33,139 bases of DNA from Actinomycetes bacterium (lineage in GTDB: Bacteria > Actinomycetota > Acidimicrobiia > Acidimicrobiales > Acidimicrobiaceae): assembly GCA_021847985.1 (NCBI GenBank), contig JAJZNF010000092.1, positions 1 to 33,139 of the forward strand, read 5' to 3'. This document shows, piece by piece, positions 18,822-26,406 of this stretch. The first letter of the stretch is position 1. The number at the start of each line of letters is the position of its first letter. The notes beneath the pieces were generated by a model, which worked only from the letters and a program-made list of their open reading frames with translations, made no database searches and was not told the DNA's origin. Both the position numbers and the translations under genes were made by a program.

Positions 18822-19909
18822 CCGATCTTCGCAACCTGGACGTCATCGTCATCGGAGCAGGTGTCTCGGGGCTGTTCGCGGCCCGGTCGCTGGCCCGGGC
18901 GGGCTTGTCGGTCCGCTGCTTCGAGGCCCGCGAACGGGTAGGCGGTCGCGTGCACAGCATCGAGGCCGGCCGAACCGGGATCGACCTGGGTGCGACTTGG
19001 TTCTGGCCAAACGAGGTGCTGGTCGAATCGGTAGCCCGCGATCTTGGCTTGGCGATCTTTCCCCAGGCCACCGAAGGCGACGCGCTATTCGAGCCCGACG
19101 CGTCCGGTGTTGAGCGAATCGAGGGGAACCCGATAGATGTTCCTTCCTCCCGCTTCACCTGGGGGGCGCAATCGCTGGCGACCCGCCTCGCTGACAAACT
19201 CCCCGTCGGTTCTCTCTCGCTCGGCGATCCTGTGAAAGAGGTGCACATCGGCGATGGAGGCGTGGAGGTGGAGGCCGCAAGCGGCACCGCGCAGGCCGGC
19301 CAGGTGATCGTCGCGATTCCGCCCTCACTTGCAGCCGAAGCGGTCTCCTTCTCCCCCGCACTTCCGGATGCCCTGGCTGACATCTGCGCGCGCACCCTGG
19401 TCTGGATGGGCAACACGGTGAAGGCGGTCGCCACCTACGACGAGCCGTTCTGGCGTCGCGACGGCCTCGCTGGCTCCGCGGTCAGCTACCTGGGCCCTTT
19501 CCGCGAGATCCATGACCACAGCGGCCCGGCGGGAAGTCCGGCGGCGCTATTCGGCTTCGCCGGCGCCGTGAATTTCGTCGGGCAGGACAGCCTAGGTATG
19601 GGCGAGGCGTTCGTGGCCCAACTTGTGAGGCTCTTCGGCCGGGCCGCGGCTCACCCGAAAAGCCTTTACCTGGCGGACTGGAGCCGGGAGAGTGTCACCA
19701 CTCCGAAGTCGCCCTCACCGCTCGCCTCGACCGAGACCTACGGCCATCCGGTGTTCCAAGTTCCCTTCCTGGGCCGCCTTCACTGGGCCTCGACCGAGAC
19801 CGCTCCCGCCTTTGCCGGGCACATCGAAGGTGCGATCGAGGCGGGCATGCGTGCCGCGCGCAACGCAGACCGCGCGGTAAGGGCCTCGGCCATGCGGTCG
19901 CGCTCGTGA
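18818..19909 (+). CDS. Flavin-containing amine oxidoreductase (monoamine oxidase-like)
   Basis: DVIVIGAGVSGLFAARSLARAGLSVRCFEARERVGGRVHS; C-terminal region LHWASTETAPAFAGHIEGAIEAGMRAA; GTGA overlap with the ADH gene. Confidence 0.9.
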   Translation: MTDLRNLDVIVIGAGVSGLFAARSLARAGLSVRCFEARERVGGRVHSIEAGRTGIDLGATWFWPNEVLVESVARDLGLAIFPQATEGDALFEPDASGVERIEGNPIDVPSSRFTWGAQSLATRLADKLPVGSLSLGDPVKEVHIGDGGVEVEAASGTAQAGQVIVAIPPSLAAEAVSFSPALPDALADICARTLVWMGNTVKAVATYDEPFWRRDGLAGSAVSYLGPFREIHDHSGPAGSPAALFGFAGAVNFVGQDSLGMGEAFVAQLVRLFGRAAAHPKSLYLADWSRESVTTPKSPSPLASTETYGHPVFQVPFLGRLHWASTETAPAFAGHIEGAIEAGMRAARNADRAVRASAMRSRS

Positions 19910-20025
19910 CGCTTTCGTCCCAAGAGACGGAAGCGCGACCACGGGGAGTCCAGGCCAAACAGCGCCGAGCAAGTCACCCGCCGGCAAGGCGCGACCGTAA
20001 CCGCATGTAGACGCGGTGTTTTCTC
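19910..20025. terminator. Candidate bidirectional terminator region between convergent genes
   Basis: CGCTTTCGTC (19910-19919) / GACGGAAGCG (19926-19935); second hairpin ACCGC (20000-20004) / GCGGT (20013-20017) followed by GTTTTCT. Confidence 0.5.
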
Positions 20026-20040
20026 CGCATCGCGGGACCG

Positions 20041-20928
20041 CTATTCCGCCGGCGCTATCACCGGCTCGTTGGCGGGCGGATGGCGCAATCCGCCCCTCTG
20101 TGCGGCGGCACCGGCCAGAACCACCACCACGACCCCGGCCACTTCGATCAAGGTCGGCTGCTGGTGCAGCACGATGAGGCCGAGGATCGTGCCGAAGGCG
20201 GGCTCGAGAGCCATCAGCGTTCCGAAAGCGTTGTGCGTCATGTGGCGAAGCGCGTGCATCTCGAGCGCGTAGGGCAGGACCGGAAAGAGAACCGCGAGCC
20301 CCACCGCCGTGGCCAGAACGTTCAGGTCGAGGTGCCCGGCCGCCTGGGGTACGCCGACGACCGCCGAGGCCACCGCTGCGATCGGCATCGTCAAGGAGAG
20401 CCCCGCAACGCCGTCGAAACGATCGCCGATGCTCTGGGTGAAAAAAACGTAGGCGCCCCATCCGACGCCGGCGAAGGCCGCGAACCCGATGCCGGGCAAG
20501 TTCATTCTCCCCTGCCACGGCTGCGTCAGCAGCACCACCCCGACAAGCGCCAGCGCAGGCCAAGTCAGCGCCTTCTTACCCTGGCCGCGCACGGCGGCGA
20601 CTGTCATCGGGCCCAGGAACTCGATGGCGACGGTGGTTCCAAGTGGTATTCGCGCGATCGCCGCCATGAACGCCGCCGTTGCCAGCCCGTTCATTACTCC
20701 CAGGGCGATCAGCGGCGCAAGGTCGCGCTTGCGCACGCTTCGCAGCGGCGGCCGGCTCCAAGCGACGAAGATCAGGGCGCCCGCGGTGATCCTCAGCCAT
20801 GCGGTCCCGGCCGGGCCAACGGTCGCGATGAGGTGCACGGAAAGGGCCGAGCCGAGCTGCACCGAGAACATCGACGCCAGCGCCATCCCCCAGGGCGGCA
20901 CTCGAGGCGCCCCGGCGGCTCCCCTCAT
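20041..20928 (-). CDS. EamA/RhtA-family transporter (amino acid/metabolite exporter-like)
   Basis: MRGAAGAPRVPPWGMALASMFSVQLGSALSVHLIATVGPAGTAWLRITAGALIF; repeated hydrophobic helices; ATGA overlap with the PaiB-like gene. Confidence 0.9.
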   Translation of the reverse strand: MRGAAGAPRVPPWGMALASMFSVQLGSALSVHLIATVGPAGTAWLRITAGALIFVAWSRPPLRSVRKRDLAPLIALGVMNGLATAAFMAAIARIPLGTTVAIEFLGPMTVAAVRGQGKKALTWPALALVGVVLLTQPWQGRMNLPGIGFAAFAGVGWGAYVFFTQSIGDRFDGVAGLSLTMPIAAVASAVVGVPQAAGHLDLNVLATAVGLAVLFPVLPYALEMHALRHMTHNAFGTLMALEPAFGTILGLIVLHQQPTLIEVAGVVVVVLAGAAAQRGGLRHPPANEPVIAPAE

Positions 20929-21590
20929 TCCTGATTCCGGAATTCTTTCCAGTCGCCGATCTCCTCGAGGCGGCGCCTTTGCTGGCGCGCCGCGCCGGCA
21001 TCGAGGCCACTTCCGCGCTCTTGGAGACGGCCGATGACTCGCTCGCGGTGCTCCACGGGATTGTGGTCGTCGTACTTGAACTTGGCATCCACGCCGAGTA
21101 TCTCCAGCCTGGCGCCACGGATCCCGGGGAGCATCTTCCCGTAGGGCTCCGAATCGACGCCCAACTCGGCATGGCGGCCTTCGGGCTGGAAGGCACCGAG
21201 CTGGGCCGCGAGGATCTCCACCTTCCCCTGCGGGTCGTCCACCACGGTCGGCCTGCAGGTGAACTGAAGCGCCGCGTAGTAGCTGGTGGGCACCCCGTCC
21301 TCGTCCGGGCCACCGGCCTTGGCCCGCCAGTAGCTGGGGATGTAGGCGTAGTCGCCGAAGATGGCCATCCGCACCTCGGCGGCAACCTCCAGATGTGGCC
21401 AGACCGGATTCGCCTTGGCCAAGTGCATGACAATCTCGTCCCCGGCCACCGTAAAGTGCGTTGGCACCAGCACAGGGGCCGAAGCGGGGTCCAGGTTGTT
21501 CACGGCAAGGACGCCGAAGTGGCCGGATTCGGCGATCCACTCCCGCCACTCGCTTTCGCCGAGTGTGGCATCCCATGGGCGGATGAGCAT
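20925..21590 (-). CDS. FMN-binding negative transcriptional regulator, PaiB family
   Basis: LVPTHFTVAGDEIVMHLAKANPVWPHL; GDYAYIPSYWR; PTSYYAALQF. Confidence 0.9.
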   Translation of the reverse strand: MLIRPWDATLGESEWREWIAESGHFGVLAVNNLDPASAPVLVPTHFTVAGDEIVMHLAKANPVWPHLEVAAEVRMAIFGDYAYIPSYWRAKAGGPDEDGVPTSYYAALQFTCRPTVVDDPQGKVEILAAQLGAFQPEGRHAELGVDSEPYGKMLPGIRGARLEILGVDAKFKYDDHNPVEHRERVIGRLQERGSGLDAGAARQQRRRLEEIGDWKEFRNQE

Positions 21591-21591
21591 T

Positions 21592-22326
21592 TCATTCTCC
21601 TTGCTCGGTTGTATTGGCGATGATCCTGTGGGCCACTCTCACCTCGGGGCCGAGCGCGCTGACGAGCCCGATCAGGGCATCGCCGGCATCGCGCAGCGCC
21701 TGGTCGGAAATCGGACCGAGCGCATCGATCACGAAGAAGGCAGTGGTGGTATCCTCGCGGAGCCGGGTCCGGTGGGCCTGGCGCCAGTTCCAGCGCCGGC
21801 AGGTGACGCCGGCTTCGTCGCGCCAGACGACCTCTCCAGGATCCGGGTGCTCGACGACCGTCTCTCCACCGGCCACGGTGTCGAAGGTCTCGTTCCCGGC
21901 CGCGCGGACCAGGCGCGGCGGGCCGGCATATCGGCGCAGGTCCTCACCTCCCACCGGAACCTGGTGCAGCAGCGATACCGCGTTGTAGATGTCGGTCAAC
22001 CGGTTAACCCGAGGCAGGCCGGTTTCACAGCGGCGTAGGAGGGCCTCCAGCGAGTTTCGCGTCCGTTGCGGCTTGGCCCCGAATGCCCGGTAGGCCTCAC
22101 GCCATGCGGCCACATGAGCAAGCTCCTCCGGCGTGCCGGCTCGCAAGGCTTCCCGTGCTGCGGCCTCGGCGGCCCTCAGGAGCGCTTCGCTCACCTGGTC
22201 ACCCGCTCCGGGAACCATGCCCTCGGCGGCAATAAGCATGGCGCGATAATCCCCTCGCAGCTCGAACACCTCGGGAGCCACCTGAGCGCCCTCCAGGAAC
22301 GCGCCGAGCTCCTCGTTGCTAAGCAT
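21592..22326 (-). CDS. B3/B4 tRNA-binding-domain protein (PheRS beta editing-like domain)
   Basis: WREAYRAFGAKPQRTRNSLEALLRR...LPRVNRLTDIYNAVSLLHQVPVGGEDL typical of standalone B3/4 proteins; start ATG 22326. Confidence 0.85.
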   Translation of the reverse strand: MLSNEELGAFLEGAQVAPEVFELRGDYRAMLIAAEGMVPGAGDQVSEALLRAAEAAAREALRAGTPEELAHVAAWREAYRAFGAKPQRTRNSLEALLRRCETGLPRVNRLTDIYNAVSLLHQVPVGGEDLRRYAGPPRLVRAAGNETFDTVAGGETVVEHPDPGEVVWRDEAGVTCRRWNWRQAHRTRLREDTTTAFFVIDALGPISDQALRDAGDALIGLVSALGPEVRVAHRIIANTTEQGE

Positions 22327-22924
22327 GGGTATCCTCCGCCCTCGGCGCGGCTCCGACGCCGGGCTCGAAAACGCACAACGAGAACCACGCTCTTGCGGAG
22401 CCCGCGTTGGCGTAGGAGTGGTCCTCGTCGCCCGGAAAGGAGATCGCGTCCCCCGCCTGCAGCTCGTGGGTCTCGCCTCCGACGTTGAGCGACATGGCCC
22501 CCTCATGCAGCTGGATCAGCTCCATGGTTCCAGGCGTATGCGCCTCGCTCCCGTGGCTGTCGCCAGGCTCGAGCGTCCACTCCCATAACTCGACAACGTT
22601 CGGTGGCCGGGTACCGGCGACGAAGACTCCGCGGCCACCGTGGCCGCCTTTCCACAGGACTGCACCGTGACCCCGGCGCGTCACATTGACCGGCTTGGGT
22701 TGAGGAGGCTCGACGAGGGCCGGAAGCCCGACGCCGAGCGCGTCGCTTATGCGGAGCAGGATTCCCACGCTCGGATTGGTGGCGCCCTGTTCGACATTTA
22801 CGATTCCGCGCCGGCTGACGCCCGCCGCATCCGCAAGCTGATCGAGTGTCCAGCCCTTGGACTGCCGCTCGTTCTTGACGCGTGCCCCGATTGCGGAAGC
22901 CAGGGAGGCCGTGCTTTCATCCAT
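22319..22924 (-). CDS. XRE-family HTH regulator with C-terminal cupin
   Basis: HTH LDQLADAAGVSRRGIVNVEQGATNPSVGILLRISDALGV plus cupin GAMSLNVGGETHELQAGDAISFPGDEDHSYAN. Confidence 0.93.
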   Translation of the reverse strand: MDESTASLASAIGARVKNERQSKGWTLDQLADAAGVSRRGIVNVEQGATNPSVGILLRISDALGVGLPALVEPPQPKPVNVTRRGHGAVLWKGGHGGRGVFVAGTRPPNVVELWEWTLEPGDSHGSEAHTPGTMELIQLHEGAMSLNVGGETHELQAGDAISFPGDEDHSYANAGSARAWFSLCVFEPGVGAAPRAEDTHA

Positions 22925-22954
22925 TAGTGCACTATCTTACCCCATCAGTGCACT
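22925..22954 (-). promoter_or_regulatory. Twin palindromic operators around the XRE-cupin promoter
   Basis: TAGTGCACTA (22925-22934) and AGTGCACT (22947-22954), centres 21 bp apart; -10-like TAAGAT on the minus strand (22939-22934). Confidence 0.7.
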
Positions 22955-23135
22955 TACGCTCCACGGATCAGGGCTCGACTCGCGGGAATGTCTCCAGCGG
23001 GAAAGCGGGGGAAAAGTGCAGCCAATTGGGCCGGCCTTGTCCACATGCACGGGAAGCCGGCCACGGATACGTACACCGCAGTGAAAGCGCAACCGGCGAT
23101 TCAAGCCGCAAAGGCGAAAACGGCGATCAGCAGAC

Positions 23136-23879
23136 TTAGAGGGGCCTTTGGGCGCGGATGATCGCCGAAGCCGCATGGGAGTGCACTTTGTGCGTTTCCC
23201 GAATCGCGATGTCGACGAATCCGGCCCCTTCGAGCAGATCCGAATACTCCTCGCGCGTCAGCGCCCCCGCAATGCAGCCGGTCCACTGTTGCATGTCGAG
23301 CCGCGTCGCCTCGTCCATATCGGGATCCGCGACGACATCGCTCACGGCGAAAGTCCCGCCCGGACGCAACACTCGCAGAGCCTCACCTATAACAGCGCGC
23401 TTGTCGGTGGACAAGTTGATCACGCAGTTCGAGATGACGACGTCCACCACCGAGTCCTGCAACGGGATCCGCTCGATCTGACCCTTCAAGAACTCGACAT
23501 TATCGACGCCGGCCTCCGCCGCGTTGCGCCGTGCCAGCTCGAGCATCTCATCCGTCATATCAAGTCCGTACGCCTTGCCCCCCGGGGCGACGCGTCGCGC
23601 AGAAAGGATCACGTCGATCCCACCGCCTGAACCCAGGTCGAGCACGATCTGGCCGGGCTGGAGCTCGGCAACGGCGGTTGGATTGCCGCATCCGAGCGAG
23701 GCGGCCGCAGCCGCACCGGGCACGGCGCTCAGATCATCGGCGCCATAAAGCATCGACCCGAACACGGAGCCCTCGTCAGGGCCGCAGCACGATCCGCCTG
23801 CGTCAACGGACACTGCCAAGTCGGCGTATCTCCGGCGCACCGACTCCCTGATTTCGGGATCACCCACGTCTGCCTCCAC
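23136..23879 (-). CDS. arsM: Arsenite methyltransferase (ArsM-like SAM methyltransferase)
   Basis: GSCCGPDEGSVFG, SLGCGNPTAVAEL, VLDLGSGGGIDVILSARRV, VISNCVINLS, WTGCIAGA: ArsM-type cysteine pattern. GTG start 23879 behind GAGGTG; ORF open to 24092. Confidence 0.87.
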   Translation of the reverse strand: MEADVGDPEIRESVRRRYADLAVSVDAGGSCCGPDEGSVFGSMLYGADDLSAVPGAAAAASLGCGNPTAVAELQPGQIVLDLGSGGGIDVILSARRVAPGGKAYGLDMTDEMLELARRNAAEAGVDNVEFLKGQIERIPLQDSVVDVVISNCVINLSTDKRAVIGEALRVLRPGGTFAVSDVVADPDMDEATRLDMQQWTGCIAGALTREEYSDLLEGAGFVDIAIRETHKVHSHAASAIIRAQRPL

Positions 23880-23894
23880 AAGAACAGGCACCTC

Positions 23895-23916
23895 TATATC
23901 GACATATGTCAATATA
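23895..23916. promoter_or_regulatory. Imperfect 22-bp palindrome upstream of arsM (ArsR/SmtB-operator-like)
   Basis: TATATcGACATATGTCaATATA: one mismatched pair, core GACATATGTC at 23901-23910. Confidence 0.65.
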
Positions 23917-24188
23917 ACACGTACGACCGGCGTGCTCGTGTCGGCGGCTCGCAGCTGAATGCTCCCGGCGTTCCTGCTGATTGTCCCCTGGACCCACGGG
24001 CCGCGATACAGGTAACAGGGATTCCATGCCCGAAGGGACTGCCGCGCCTTCCCGATGCTCGCGGGCAGTGACCATGTGAAGCGCACGGTCATCGTCGCGC
24101 ATCAAGGCCGACGCCGCGAAGCCATATGGAATTCCGTCTTCTCGACCTGTGCGTCGCTGTTCCCATTGCGGCCTGCCGAGTAGCTTTC

Positions 24189-24205
24189 AGTCTACGCAAG
24201 AGTAG
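24189..24205 (+). repeat. Left imperfect inverted repeat flanking the DUF234-type ATPase gene
   Basis: AGTCTACGCAAGAGTAG; 15/17 identical to the reverse complement of 25692-25708 (AGTCTACGTACGAGTAG). Confidence 0.8.
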
Positions 24206-24235
24206 TCTACTCTAAAGTATGTAAGGAGGCATTTG

Positions 24236-25705
24236 GTGCCAGCCGAAGTGTTCCATTGGGCGCTGACCGACTCGTTCCTCGACCGGCGGGCCGAGCTTTC
24301 GATCCTGGAGGAGTGGTGGTCCAGTGACGACCGCATGCCTGTCAACCTCTTCGGCCGCCGCCGTGTCGGCAAGTCCTGGCTATTCCGACGTTTCGCGGAC
24401 GGCAAGCCGGCAGTCCTGCTTGTCGCCAACCGCCTTCCCGCCGGGTCGCAACTTGGAAAGTTCGCCGAACAGCTTGAGCCACTCCTGGGGGTGCTCCCCG
24501 ACCTGCCAGACGTCGCCTCGCTGTTCAGGGTGCTTTTCCGGGCCGGACGGAACGGCAGACTGTTGGCGGTCATCGACGAGTTCCCTTGGCTGCTGCCCGG
24601 CTCAGCCGGCGGCAATGAAGAGGTCCTCAGCACGATCCAAGCCGTCTTCGAAGAAGAGCGCGACGATTCCCAGCTGAAGCTGCTGCTGTGCGGCTCACTG
24701 GTGGGGCAGATGGAAGCTCTCCAGGCGGAGCGCAGCCCGCTGCATGGAAGGCTCAGACCACTGCCACTGCGTCCGCTGCCCTACCACCAGGCCACTGAAT
24801 TCCTGGCAGGCCTCGATCCGGTCCGTTCGTTCGAGCGCTACGCCATTGCCGGAGGGATGCCTCGGTATCTGGCCGACCTTGCCGGCCCTGACCTCAAACG
24901 CGAGCTATGTAGCAAGGTCCTCGATCGCAATGGCGCTCTTTGGGATGAAGCCCGTACCATCCTGGAGCAGGAACTGCGCGAACCCAAGGTGTACTTCGCC
25001 ATCCTGAGCCAGCTGGCCAGCGGTGACAGAGGGTTGGGCGAGATCACCGACCGGGCTCGGCTCACGGGTGCGCAGTCGAGCAAATATCTTTCAGTCCTGG
25101 AGGACATGCGCATCGTCCGTCGGCGGCGGCCTTTACTAGCACCACCCGAAGCCCGCAGCGGAAAGTGGCATCTCGAAGACCCGTTCTTCCGCTTCTGGTT
25201 CCGGTTCGTCTTCCCCTACCAGGAGGATCTGGAGAGTGGATTGCGTGCGGAAGACCTCTTTGACGGCGAGGTGGCCCCGGTTTTGAACGACCATGTCGCG
25301 CCCGAGTTCGAGTCCTGGTGCCGCAGCTGGGTTCGCTCCCGTCTGGGTGAGCGGGTCAGCACCGTAGGAGCCTGGTGGGGTCCCGCCCTCGACGCTCTAC
25401 GGCGCGGCAAGGAGCGCAGCAGCGAGGAGATCGACATCGTTGGCGTCGGTCGCGGCCGGGTGACCGTAGTCGGGGAAGCGAAGTGGCAAAATAAGCCGCT
25501 CGACTTGTCGGTGCTTCGCGAGCTGCGCGAGTTCAAGATCCCAGCCCTGCGCCAAGCCGGATTCACGCTTGCCAGCGACCTAACGACGGTTCTCATGGCG
25601 CGCAGCGGCTACACCGACCAGGTGCGCAATGCCGCCGAGGCGGACCCCGGCATCATCCTGGTGGACGTACAGGCGGCTTTGGCAAGCGAATCTACTCGTA
25701 CGTAG
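24236..25705 (+). CDS. Archaeal-type ATPase with DUF234/PD-(D/E)XK-like C-terminal domain
   Basis: Walker A FGRRRVGKSW, Walker B LLAVIDEFPWL, wHTH-like segment ITDRARLTGAQSSKYLSVLEDMRIV, C-terminal EEIDIVGVGRGRVTVVGEAKW; AAGGAGG SD before GTG 24236. Confidence 0.87.
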   Translation: MPAEVFHWALTDSFLDRRAELSILEEWWSSDDRMPVNLFGRRRVGKSWLFRRFADGKPAVLLVANRLPAGSQLGKFAEQLEPLLGVLPDLPDVASLFRVLFRAGRNGRLLAVIDEFPWLLPGSAGGNEEVLSTIQAVFEEERDDSQLKLLLCGSLVGQMEALQAERSPLHGRLRPLPLRPLPYHQATEFLAGLDPVRSFERYAIAGGMPRYLADLAGPDLKRELCSKVLDRNGALWDEARTILEQELREPKVYFAILSQLASGDRGLGEITDRARLTGAQSSKYLSVLEDMRIVRRRRPLLAPPEARSGKWHLEDPFFRFWFRFVFPYQEDLESGLRAEDLFDGEVAPVLNDHVAPEFESWCRSWVRSRLGERVSTVGAWWGPALDALRRGKERSSEEIDIVGVGRGRVTVVGEAKWQNKPLDLSVLRELREFKIPALRQAGFTLASDLTTVLMARSGYTDQVRNAAEADPGIILVDVQAALASESTRT

Positions 25706-25708
25706 ACT
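25692..25708 (-). repeat. Right imperfect inverted repeat; contains the ATPase stop codon
   Basis: CTACTCGTACGTAGACT; TAG stop at 25703-25705 lies inside. Confidence 0.8.
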
Positions 25709-26035
25709 ACCTGGAAGTAGATCCGGGCTAGCGAATGCTTGGCCGTTCAACTTCCTCCTATGCACTCGACCCAGGTTCCCGGAGTCCCGGCCCATCGCCA
25801 CCCATTTTTTTGATGAGGTCCTCGCGGCGGGATTGACTGCCGCCGGGTCGCACCTCTCTTCACCTTGTCCCCAAGCGACAGCAGTTGAACAGCCGCCTGA
25901 CCATCACCAGCGAGGAGCCGCTACTCGCCAATTTTCACGCTCCCGTCCGATGGGCTGCCAGGTGGCTGCCCCCACCTCCACGTCCCGCGCGGCGGTGATG
26001 CAGAGGTGAGGCCAGTCGCCAAGCTGGAGGTGGCT

Positions 26036-26395
26036 TCAGCGATCAGATCCGGCCTGCATGCCGTCGGGCTCCGACGCCTCCAGCTCCGCCAAGAGCGCGC
26101 GCGTCTCGGTCAAGGAGGTGGTGAGAATCCGGCGGGCGACATCAAGAAGGTCGAAGATCGCGGAATCCGCGACCGAATACCAGACACTGGTCCCCTCCTT
26201 GCGCCCGTGGACGAGCCCGGCGCGCCGCAGCACCCCGAGCTGCTGGGAAAGATGCGAGGCTTCGATTCCGACCTCGGGGACGAGGTCGTTTACCGTCCGC
26301 TCGCCATCGCGCAAGACCTCGAGAATCCGCACCCGCGCCGGGTGCCCAAGCGTCTTGAAGAGCTCGGCCTTCACTTGATATATGGGCGCCGGCAT
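26036..26395 (-). CDS. ArsR-family transcriptional regulator
   Basis: AELFKTLGHPARVRILEVLRDGERTVNDLVPEVGIEASHLSQQLGVLRRAGLVHGRKEGTSVWYSV; no cysteines; 11 nt after the hyfG stop. Confidence 0.92.
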   Translation of the reverse strand: MPAPIYQVKAELFKTLGHPARVRILEVLRDGERTVNDLVPEVGIEASHLSQQLGVLRRAGLVHGRKEGTSVWYSVADSAIFDLLDVARRILTTSLTETRALLAELEASEPDGMQAGSDR

Positions 26396-26406
26396 CGTAT
26401 CTCTCC

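Noticed and set aside
23880-24092. N-terminal extension of arsM to 24092
   Set aside because: The extension crosses the palindrome and SD and shows no ArsM-like sequence; GTG at 23879 fits better.
24180-25722. Conventional IS element
   Set aside because: Inverted repeats are present but there is no transposase and no convincing target-site duplication (only GTAG on both sides at unequal distances).
25709-26035. Coding sequence between the ATPase and ArsR genes (ORF 25629-26009)
   Set aside because: No recognisable domain, overlaps the ATPase 3' end, no SD.
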